From assembly GCA_020720525.1 (NCBI GenBank), contig DYON01000015.1, positions 1 through 18,703 of the forward strand: 18,703 nucleotides of DNA, in the 5' to 3' direction. Positions 1 to 6,154 of this stretch are shown one piece after another. Under the pieces are notes generated by a model, which saw only the letters and a list, made by a program, of their open reading frames with translations, made no database searches and had not been told where the DNA came from. Source of the stretch: Acetofilamentum sp. (lineage in GTDB: Bacteria; Bacteroidota; Bacteroidia; Bacteroidales; DTU049). The position numbers and the translations under genes were made by a program. How positions within the stretch are numbered: the stretch's first letter is position 1; each line of letters begins with the position of its first letter.

Positions 1-67
1 ATTTTTTATTAACAAAACGCACTATTTATCAACATTTTTGAGGTGCGAAACTTGAATGATTTATTAT

Positions 68-928
68 CTATCGGGCAATTTCAACTGTACTTGCAGCTGT
101 ACCATTTTCGGTTGTTAGGGTAAGCAAATACAATCCTGCTGGAATTGAACTTACATTGATGGCTACATTGCCTGAAAAATATTCGCTATACATCATTCTA
201 CCTGCAAAATCGCTCAGCACAAGCTGACCCTTTTCGGAAGAATTGATGCGCAGTATTTCGCTTGCTGGATTGGGATAGACCGAAATATGTAGATTGTTTT
301 CTTCGAAACCACCTGTTGTTTGAATGCTAATATCATCCAAAGCAGCTTCGGCACCATCGATACCACTATAAACAAATGCAAGAGCAAATTCGGGTTGACC
401 AATATAAGACGACAAATCGAGTTGACCCATCACCCATTGGTAACTAATCCAAGCCGAGGTATCGGTATTGAGCTCGCTCCAAATTGTATCAGGGAATGTT
501 TGTGCACTATCGATACTCGCTAAAACATACAAATCGTAATTATCCTCGGGATAAATACCCCAATATTGCGAAAACTGAAAGTAAAATGTGAGCACAGCAG
601 TCGAAAACGTTTGCATATTCATTACACGCGAAATAAGATATTCATCTTGGTTTCCAATGAGCGATTCGTCATACTTGCAAAGAGCATAATAAGTACCCCA
701 ATACGGATCGAACGAAGCCGTATCCCATGTTTGTTGGGTTGTTCCTGATTGCAATTGCCAACCTGAAGGAGGCATGGTTCCCGATTCAAAATCTTCCCAA
801 AGAATAAATCCTTTGACCAACTGATAAAACTGGTCTTGCGGATGTTTTTGATTGTTTTCTTTATCGGTGTTTTGCGCCATTACAATGGCAACAATAAATA
901 AAGCGGCAAGGGTAAAAATTGATTTCAT
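68..928 (-). CDS. Secreted choice-of-anchor J-like protein with T9SS type A sorting domain
   Basis: A 286-residue exported protein. Residues 1-18 form a signal peptide (MKSIF, then a hydrophobic run ending in AIVMAQ). Residues about 44-205 look like a choice-of-anchor J / MAM-like beta-sandwich: WEDFESG at 44-50, PSGW at 54-57, and LDDISI near the end, all typical of that fold in Bacteroidota adhesins and peptidases. Residues about 215-286 are a type A T9SS C-terminal domain, with VYPNPASEILRIN at 217-229, then GLYLLTL and a short basic end. That domain directs export through the type IX system and usually surface attachment. There is no catalytic domain, so a binding or adhesin role is inferred and the ligand is unknown. 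I chose the ATG at 928 because the signal peptide begins there; the upstream in-frame TTG would place residues over the promoter. It stands alone, with a TAnnTTTG element just upstream. Confidence 0.85.
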   Translation of the reverse strand: MKSIFTLAALFIVAIVMAQNTDKENNQKHPQDQFYQLVKGFILWEDFESGTMPPSGWQLQSGTTQQTWDTASFDPYWGTYYALCKYDESLIGNQDEYLISRVMNMQTFSTAVLTFYFQFSQYWGIYPEDNYDLYVLASIDSAQTFPDTIWSELNTDTSAWISYQWVMGQLDLSSYIGQPEFALAFVYSGIDGAEAALDDISIQTTGGFEENNLHISVYPNPASEILRINSSEKGQLVLSDFAGRMMYSEYFSGNVAINVSSIPAGLYLLTLTTENGTAASTVEIAR

Positions 929-946
929 AAAAACTGTTTTACAGTA

Positions 947-954
947 CAAAGTTA
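947..954 (-). promoter_or_regulatory. Bacteroidota -7 promoter element for the T9SS-exported protein
   Basis: Read on the minus strand this is TAACTTTG, a full match to the TAnnTTTG -7 element of the Bacteroidota primary sigma factor. It lies about 19 nt before the ATG at 928, which would give a short leader. I see no clear -33 TTG at the usual distance, so support rests on the -7 box and its position. Confidence 0.5.
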
Positions 955-1157
955 GTATTTTTATATTTGGTGTTACTAAACACTTCTGCCAACCAGCATC
1001 TATTGGTTGCGCTTTGTCAATATCGAAAAAAACGTCGCTTTATTATGTCGTTGTAAAATTTTTGTTTATTCAAGCCAAAAAGATAAACGTCATTCGGTAT
1101 CAATTACAAAAATATCCTGCATTGGGTTCGCCAATTACACAAAAGGATTTAGTAAAT

Positions 1158-1173
1158 TGTTTCACGTGGAAAA
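1158..1173. promoter_or_regulatory. parS-like ParB-binding site (near-palindrome)
   Basis: TGTTTCACGTGGAAAA matches 14 of 16 positions of either classic parS form (TGTTTCACGTGAAACA or TGTTCCACGTGGAACA) and has the invariant CACGTG centre. It sits in the 262-nt gap between the T9SS gene and the lutB-like gene, just past the stop of the latter. The full 16-bp site at 13180 and a third copy at 16457 make chance less likely. The rest of this gap, apart from the promoter at 947-954, holds nothing I can name. Confidence 0.6.
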
Positions 1174-1190
1174 AAGCAAAATGAAAAAGA

Positions 1191-2573
1191 CTACTTTTCT
1201 GGTTTTGCGGTCATTTCTTTATTGAAACTCTGCGACGCAAAATTCAATGCTGTGCGGTGTCGCAACCACGATTTGCGCATAACAATACGAAATGCAATGT
1301 TTTTCACTTTGGGACCCCAAAAATCCATGTTTTTACGGGACCTAAGGCGTTTGAGAAGCATTTTCATGAGACGAGCTTCTTTAGCTGGAATTTCTTTCTG
1401 CTCTACAGCAATACTTCGGTTGCGCAGTAGCAATTCGTGAATAGGAATATTTACCGGACATTGTTTGGTGCATTTTCCGCACAAGGTAGAAGCATACGAA
1501 AGATGAAACAGCGATTCGTTGTTGGCAATATGCGGATTAATAATGGCACCAATGGGCCCACTGTAAACCGAATGATATGAATGTCCAGTGATTCTGCGGA
1601 ATACTGGGCACACAGTTGCACAAGCCCCACATCGAATGCAGTTAAGCGACTGACGCAGCTCGATATCGTCGAGCAATGTATGACGGTTGTTGTTGACCAA
1701 TATCACATACATTTCTTGTGGACCATCGAGTTCGGCACTACGTGCGGGACCCGAGATGATGTGGTTGTAAACCGACAATTTTTGACCAGTTGCATAAGTA
1801 GAAAGCATTGGCCACATTAAATACAAGTCTTTGATAGATGGAATTACTTTTTCCATTCCAGCAATTACCACATGTTTTTTAGGCCAAGCTGTAACCAACG
1901 AGGCGTTTCCTTCATTTTCGGTTATTGCTATTGAACCTGTATCGGCTATTAGAAAATTGGCTCCAGTAACACCTACGGAAGCTGTAAAAAATTTTGTTCG
2001 CAATAGTTTCCTAACAAAAGATGTTATTTCTTCGACAGTTGATTTGTTGTCTATTCCAAAGCGATTACTTAAAAATTCTGCAATTTGCTCGCGCGAAAGA
2101 TGAATGACTGGTGCTGTGATATGCGACGACTTTTGTCCCATTTGTTGAACAATAAACTCACCCAACTCGGTTTCGATTATTTCGTCGCCACGATCTTGAA
2201 AATTTTGATTGAAATCGACTTCTTCGGTTGCCATGCTTTTCGATTTAACAATCAAACTTTTGTCAATCGGTAATAACTCAAACAAAATACGAATAACATC
2301 ATCGGCTGTATCTGCCCAATAAACAGATCCGCCGTTTCGAATAAATTTGCTTTCAAACTCAAGAAGATATTTATCGAGATTGTTGATAGCCTTTGTTTTT
2401 AAAAACGAAATACGTTCTTTACAACCTACCAAGTCGTCGAATTGGGCAATACCTTCACTGAATTTCTTAGTATAATTTTGGGTGTTTTTGAGCATAACAT
2501 GCTGCAATCCAGTATTGGACATTTTTTCAGAAATATTCTGATTGAACAATTTTAGACTGTTGGATTCTTTCAT
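1191..2573 (-). CDS. lutB: LutB-like LUD-domain / 4Fe-4S protein (lactate utilisation type)
   Basis: A 460-residue cytoplasmic protein of the LutB/YkgF family, which with LutA and LutC forms an iron-sulfur L-lactate-oxidising complex. The N-terminal half is the LUD domain (about residues 60-285), with VGVTGANFLIADTGSI and an ITENEGNA motif. The C-terminal third is a ferredoxin-like pair of 4Fe-4S sites: CIRCGACATVCPV (cysteines about 312, 315, 318 and 322) and CGKCTKQCPV (about 365, 368 and 372). Length fits the family. The first possible start is TTG at 2621; I prefer the ATG at 2573, since the extra 16 residues are low in family character. No lutA or lutC partner is beside it, so the lactate role comes from the family rather than context. 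A poor TAnnTTTG-like element (CGAAAATA on the plus strand, 2662-2669, one mismatch) lies upstream. Annotation as an electron-transport iron-sulfur protein would also fit. Confidence 0.85.
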   Translation of the reverse strand: MKESNSLKLFNQNISEKMSNTGLQHVMLKNTQNYTKKFSEGIAQFDDLVGCKERISFLKTKAINNLDKYLLEFESKFIRNGGSVYWADTADDVIRILFELLPIDKSLIVKSKSMATEEVDFNQNFQDRGDEIIETELGEFIVQQMGQKSSHITAPVIHLSREQIAEFLSNRFGIDNKSTVEEITSFVRKLLRTKFFTASVGVTGANFLIADTGSIAITENEGNASLVTAWPKKHVVIAGMEKVIPSIKDLYLMWPMLSTYATGQKLSVYNHIISGPARSAELDGPQEMYVILVNNNRHTLLDDIELRQSLNCIRCGACATVCPVFRRITGHSYHSVYSGPIGAIINPHIANNESLFHLSYASTLCGKCTKQCPVNIPIHELLLRNRSIAVEQKEIPAKEARLMKMLLKRLRSRKNMDFWGPKVKNIAFRIVMRKSWLRHRTALNFASQSFNKEMTAKPEK

Positions 2574-2689
2574 GTTGTTCCGGTTGCTCGCAGATTGTGA
2601 TGCATAAAAACTACTCAACAATAAATTTTGCTAACAAAACCCTTGATTAAGCAATTTCATGCGAAAATAATCATAATAACGGACAAAAA

Positions 2690-3127
2690 TCAATATTGCG
2701 AAATTTTCTCAACTCTACGCTCGTGTCTTCCACCTTCGAATTCTGTTTTCAGAAAAGCTTCAACTATAACATAAGCTTCGTTGTCGGAAACAAAACGTGC
2801 GGGAATAGATAAAACATTAGCATTATTGTGCAATCGTGCCAACTCAGCAATTTCTTTATTCCATGCCAAAGCACATCGTATCATCTTATGTTTATTGGCA
2901 ACTATTGTCATTCCATTGCCCGAACCACAAAGTAGAATAGCTTTTTCTACTTCTCCACGTGTTACAGCTACCATTGCTCTATGGGCAAAATCGGGATAAT
3001 CGCAGCTGTCTTCCGAATTGGTACCCATATCGGTAAAATAAACTGTTTTCGAAAATTTTTTAATTATTTTCTTTTTCAAATTATAACCAGCATGATCGCT
3101 AGCAATCACAATATGTTGAACTTCCAT
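2690..3127 (-). CDS. rpiB: Ribose-5-phosphate isomerase B
   Basis: A 145-residue enzyme of the RpiB/LacA-LacB family that interconverts ribose 5-phosphate and ribulose 5-phosphate in the non-oxidative pentose phosphate pathway. Visible active-site elements are SDHAG at 10-14 (D11, H12); C67 in CGSGNGMTI, the position of the catalytic base in E. coli RpiB; H100 in ARLHNNANV; and basic residues R134, R137 and R138 near the C-terminus for phosphate binding. The length is standard. Galactose-6-phosphate isomerase subunits share the fold, but there is no tagatose pathway gene nearby and Bacteroidota carry RpiB with this motif. The ATG at 3127 follows a TAACTTTG promoter element by about 17 nt. The gene opens the leftward set and faces the AT-rich gap; the lutB-like gene follows 116 nt downstream and may be co-transcribed. 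Confidence 0.93.
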   Translation of the reverse strand: MEVQHIVIASDHAGYNLKKKIIKKFSKTVYFTDMGTNSEDSCDYPDFAHRAMVAVTRGEVEKAILLCGSGNGMTIVANKHKMIRCALAWNKEIAELARLHNNANVLSIPARFVSDNEAYVIVEAFLKTEFEGGRHERRVEKISQY

Positions 3128-3144
3128 TACTTAACAATTTTGTG

Positions 3145-3152
3145 CAAAGTTA
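3145..3152 (-). promoter_or_regulatory. Bacteroidota -7 promoter element for rpiB
   Basis: On the minus strand this reads TAACTTTG followed by C, matching the TAnnTTTG consensus. It lies 17 nt before the rpiB ATG. A -33 TTG is not evident at the expected spacing. Confidence 0.55.
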
Positions 3153-3293
3153 TTAACATTTTTTGATATTGACTGTTAAAACAAAAAATATATTGATAAT
3201 CAACATCATAAGTTCTATATATAAGCATTTTTTATTCATTTTTTAATGTAAACATAAACTGTATCAAATATATAACAAGTTTTCAAAAATACA

Positions 3294-3309
3294 TCAACAT
3301 GATTGTTGA
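3294..3309. repeat. Inverted repeat TCAACA-4 nt-TGTTGA
   Basis: TCAACA (3294-3299) and TGTTGA (3304-3309) flank a 4-nt spacer, and the right arm is part of the nonamer TGTTGAAAA. Two DnaA-box-like cores therefore face each other. It could bind protein as a dimer site or simply reflect nonamer clustering. Confidence 0.5.
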
Positions 3310-3365
3310 AAAACATACAAAAAAAAATTTGTTTATATGTAAAATTCGTTTATACGTATCATTAT

Positions 3366-3383
3366 AATACCAATACCAATACA
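3366..3383 (+). repeat. Three tandem 6-bp repeats (AATACC, AATACC, AATACA)
   Basis: Two exact AATACC units followed by AATACA, in the centre of the AT-rich gap and about 34 nt before the first TTTTCAACA. Short direct repeats beside DnaA boxes occur in the unwinding region of some origins; here that role is only a suggestion. Confidence 0.45.
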
Positions 3384-3416
3384 AATTTAAAAATTTAATA
3401 GCACTGTATCAACGTC

Positions 3417-3477
3417 TTTTCAACAATTATTCATTTGTTTAAATATACTTGTTTTTCAACACAACAGGTTTTCAACA
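3417..3477 (+). repeat. Three direct copies of TTTTCAACA
   Basis: Exact TTTTCAACA at 3417-3425, 3453-3461 and 3469-3477. Start-to-start distances are 36 and 16 nt. All have the same orientation, opposite to TGTTGAAAA at 3304. Three exact nonamers in 61 nt is more than base composition would readily give. They are the core of the DnaA-box argument for this gap. Confidence 0.65.
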
Positions 3478-3514
3478 TATTGTTTATAACAAGATCAAAT
3501 TCTATAAAAACAGC

Positions 3515-3522
3515 TATATTTG
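3515..3522 (+). promoter_or_regulatory. Possible -7 promoter element for nadA
   Basis: TATATTTG fits TAnnTTTG on the strand of nadA, but lies about 120 nt before its ATG and inside a very AT-rich region where such matches arise easily. It would give a leader of roughly 110 nt that includes GGTTGAAAA and GGTTGATAA. Confidence 0.3.
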
Positions 3523-3642
3523 TGGTTGAAAAACACGCAAAAATGGTTGATAAATTGTGATAAAGAACATTTCCAAATTTTTAGTCGATCGTTATCAACC
3601 AATTCACAGAGTCTGTTATTATGATTAAATCTTTTTATTGAA

Positions 3643-4566
3643 ATGAAAAAAAATATAATTACTAATATTAATCGGTTGAAAACTGAAAAAAATGCAGTGA
3701 TCTTAGCGCATTATTATCAGGTTGCCGAGATTCAAGAACTAGCCGACTTTGTTGGCGATAGTTTGGCTTTAGCGCAAGCTGCCGAAAAAGTACAAGCAGA
3801 TATTATTGTGTTTGCTGGTGTACATTTTATGGCAGAAACAGCAAAAATACTCAATCCAAATAAGAAAGTTCTTATTCCCGATATGAATGCTGGTTGTTCG
3901 TTGGCCGATAGTTGTTCGGCAGATGAATTCGAATTGTTTTTAAAAAAATATCCCGAGCATATTGTTCTTACTTATGTAAATGCTTCAGCTCGTGTAAAAG
4001 TTTTAAGCGATATTATTGTAACTTCGTCGAATGCATTAAAAATTGTAAATCAGTTGCCCGCAAATCAGAAAATTGTGTTTGCCCCCGATCGCAATTTGGG
4101 TGCATACATAAATGCAGCTACAGGAAGAAATATGGTATTGTGGAATGGTAGCTGTCATGTTCACGATCAGCTTGAAACTGAAAGTATTATTAATTTAAAA
4201 TTGAAATATCCGAATGTTCCGCTTATTGCTCATCCTGAATGTAAAGGTCCAGTTTTAGAAATGGCCGACTTTATTGGTTCAACACAAGCTTTGCTCAATT
4301 TTACAAAAATCGACAACAATCAAAGTTATATTGTAGCAACTGAGGGAGGTATTATTCATCAAATGAAAAAAGCATCTCCCAATAAAAGTTTTTTTGTGGT
4401 TCCTGCCAACGAAACTTGCAATTGCAACGATTGTATTTATATGAAAATGAATACATTGGAAAAAATTGAGCATGTATTAGAAACAGAAACCAATGAAATA
4501 TTTATAGATGATGAAATAATAATTGCGTCGTTGAAACCGTTGAAAAGAATGCTCCAAATGAGTTAG
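3643..4566 (+). CDS. nadA: Quinolinate synthase
   Basis: A 307-residue NadA, the 4Fe-4S enzyme that condenses iminoaspartate with dihydroxyacetone phosphate to give quinolinate in de novo NAD synthesis. Visible features are LAHYYQ at 21-26; GDS at 38-40; the first cluster cysteine C85 in AGCSLADSC; C171 in NGSCHVHD; HPEC ending at C200; and the C-terminal C259-N-C261-N-D-C264 group, of which one supplies the third ligand. The spacing of C85, C171 and C259 is close to that of the short, Thermotoga-type NadA proteins, and the length agrees with that class. The usual partners nadB (iminoaspartate source) and nadC are not in the window. The gene begins the rightward set; the next start codon is 3 nt past its stop, so the two are almost surely co-transcribed. 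Confidence 0.95.
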   Translation: MKKNIITNINRLKTEKNAVILAHYYQVAEIQELADFVGDSLALAQAAEKVQADIIVFAGVHFMAETAKILNPNKKVLIPDMNAGCSLADSCSADEFELFLKKYPEHIVLTYVNASARVKVLSDIIVTSSNALKIVNQLPANQKIVFAPDRNLGAYINAATGRNMVLWNGSCHVHDQLETESIINLKLKYPNVPLIAHPECKGPVLEMADFIGSTQALLNFTKIDNNQSYIVATEGGIIHQMKKASPNKSFFVVPANETCNCNDCIYMKMNTLEKIEHVLETETNEIFIDDEIIIASLKPLKRMLQMS

Positions 4567-4569
4567 TAT

Positions 4570-6093
4570 ATGAAGAAAACAATGTTTTTTCTGGTTTTTT
4601 TGCTGTTTTTCAGCATGGTGTTTTCGCAAGTCGATTCTACGTGGAAATATGTGAAATATCAATATTCAAACGGAATTACTTCGTCGGAAGGTTATTTACA
4701 CAATGGAATGCCCGATGGATATTGGAAATCTTATTTTGAAAATGGTTTTTTAAAATCGGAAGGCAATAGAAGAAATTTTAAAATAGATAGTACTTGGAAA
4801 TTTTATTCTGAAGACAGTACTCTTCAATCGGAAATAAACTATTCCAACGGTTTAAAGAATGGAATACGACGAACCTATCTAAAAAATGAAATTATTGAAG
4901 ATTATTTCGAAAACGATATTCGAGATTTGTATTCAAAATCGTTTTATCCCGATGGAAAAATAAAACGATTTGTTCCTTTTGAAAAGGGTTTAGAGAATGG
5001 GCTCGGATTTGAATATAATCAAGATGGCGTTATTATACTCATTTCAGAGTACAAAAAAGGTTTTCTCATTACACGTGAGTATATCAACCGACGTGATAAA
5101 AATGGTTTGCGACAAGGGCTTTGGAAAGATTTTTACGAAAATGGAAAAACTCGGCAAGAAATAACTTATATCAACGATAAAAGAAATGGTTATTTAAAAA
5201 AGTACGACGAAAATGGTGTATTGCTTAGTATTGAAAAATACATCAACGACGAACCAGTTTTGTTTGCCGAAGAATTGAAAGAATATGAAATTAGGCGCGA
5301 TTATTACCCAAGTGGAAAAGTAAAAATAGAAGGAAGTTATTTCGACAATGTTGCCGACGGTGTTCGTCGAGAATACGACGAAAATGGAAATATTGTAAAA
5401 GGATATGTTTTTAGCGAAGGCGTTGTGGTTGGCGAAGGAATCATTGATGCAATGGGAAAAAAACAGGGCGACTGGAAAGAGTTTTATGAGAGTGGTGAAT
5501 TAATGGCTAATGGTGTATATAAAAATAATGTTAGGGTAGGTAAATGGACTTTTTTTCATCGGAATGGAAAAATTGAACAAGAAGGTGTTTTTACGTCGAA
5601 AGGTTTGCCCGATGGCGATTGGAAATATTATTACGAAAACGGAAACACTCTTATTGAAGAAGAATTTGTTAATGGAGAAAATGAAGGAAGCTATGTGGAA
5701 TATTCCGATAGTGGAACTGTTTTGGTAAAAGGCGAGTATTTTGAAGGGCTACAAACTGGCGAATGGTTGTATGCTATTGGCGATGTTGTTGAAACTGGAA
5801 AATACAAAGATGGTGAGCAAGATGGAGTGTGGACGCGGATTTCGAAAGATGATGGTGAACTTGTTTTCAAAGGCGAATTCTTCGATGGTCAACCCACAGG
5901 ACGTCATATATGGTATTTTGAAAATGGAAATAAACGATTAGAAGGCGTTTTTGTTTTAGGTTTGAGAGAAGGCGATTGGAAATATTATTCTCCCGATGGA
6001 ACTTTATCATTAATTGTTACATACAGGCAAGGAATGGAGATAAAATATAATAATATATTAATCAAACCCGAAATTGATCCGATAACCGACTAA
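4570..6093 (+). CDS. Exported MORN-like repeat protein (YwqK-like)
   Basis: A 507-residue protein with a signal peptide (MKKTMFF, hydrophobic core, FSQ at about 18-20) followed almost wholly by degenerate MORN-variant repeats of about 23 residues. The repeated theme is Y-x-E/D-N/S-G-x-x-x-x-E-G-x-Y-x-x-G-x-x-x-G-x-W. Clear units include YENGKTRQE, YPSGKVKIEGSY, YESGELMANGVY, HRNGKIEQEGVF, YENGNTLIEEEF and FENGNKRLEGVF. Members are often named YwqK-family antitoxins, but no toxin is adjacent and export argues against that role. Such repeats form extended beta-hairpin sheets; function here is unknown, perhaps periplasmic or envelope scaffolding. There is no T9SS domain and no lipobox cysteine, so it is probably periplasmic. 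The start lies 3 nt after nadA, suggesting translational coupling, although no metabolic link to NAD is evident. The middle (residues about 215-240) departs from the repeat. Confidence 0.8.
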   Translation: MKKTMFFLVFLLFFSMVFSQVDSTWKYVKYQYSNGITSSEGYLHNGMPDGYWKSYFENGFLKSEGNRRNFKIDSTWKFYSEDSTLQSEINYSNGLKNGIRRTYLKNEIIEDYFENDIRDLYSKSFYPDGKIKRFVPFEKGLENGLGFEYNQDGVIILISEYKKGFLITREYINRRDKNGLRQGLWKDFYENGKTRQEITYINDKRNGYLKKYDENGVLLSIEKYINDEPVLFAEELKEYEIRRDYYPSGKVKIEGSYFDNVADGVRREYDENGNIVKGYVFSEGVVVGEGIIDAMGKKQGDWKEFYESGELMANGVYKNNVRVGKWTFFHRNGKIEQEGVFTSKGLPDGDWKYYYENGNTLIEEEFVNGENEGSYVEYSDSGTVLVKGEYFEGLQTGEWLYAIGDVVETGKYKDGEQDGVWTRISKDDGELVFKGEFFDGQPTGRHIWYFENGNKRLEGVFVLGLREGDWKYYSPDGTLSLIVTYRQGMEIKYNNILIKPEIDPITD

Positions 6094-6154
6094 ATTCGAG
6101 CTTGACAATAGCTTTTTTATTGTATATATTAGGGGGTTCCTTAAACCACCGCTT

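Larger units (their letters stand above)
3128..3642. other. Candidate chromosomal replication origin (AT-rich, DnaA-box-like cluster)
   Basis: A 515-nt stretch with no credible gene, between the divergent rpiB and nadA genes. By hand count bases 3181-3420 contain 46 G+C of 240 (about 19%), far below the flanking genes. It carries a cluster of related nonamers: TTTTCAACA at 3417-3425, 3453-3461 and 3469-3477; TGTTGAAAA at 3304-3312; GGTTGAAAA at 3524-3532; GGTTGATAA at 3545-3553; and TTATCAACC at 3592-3600. These resemble the DnaA box TTATCCACA with one to three changes. An AT-rich unwinding region next to DnaA boxes, with leading-strand genes pointing away on both sides, is the usual plan of a bidirectional oriC. 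Three parS-like sites within 13 kb agree. The assignment is inference: no dnaA is beside it, and a large divergent promoter region could also look like this. Confidence 0.5.

Noticed and set aside
26..34. TTATCAACA (one change from the classic DnaA box) at the window edge
   Set aside because: A single copy 3 kb from the AT-rich gap; such 9-mers occur by chance in AT-rich DNA.
18..47. CGCAC...GTGCG inverted repeat after the T9SS gene as a terminator
   Set aside because: Only 5 bp with a 20-nt loop; the minus-strand T run is short. Too weak to call.
2950..2968. CCACGTGT inside rpiB as a fourth parS
   Set aside because: Only about 12 of 16 positions match and the arms are not symmetric.
5068..5080. 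ACACGTGAGT in the MORN-like gene as parS
   Set aside because: Has the CACGTG core but both arms fail.
6105..6123. ACAATA-7 nt-TATTGT hairpin before the kinase gene as a terminator
   Set aside because: Six A/T-rich pairs with no T tract after it; probably not functional as a terminator.
6132..6150. GGTT/AACC mini-hairpin just before the kinase ATG as a translational switch
   Set aside because: Four pairs with an imperfect extension; no support beyond location.
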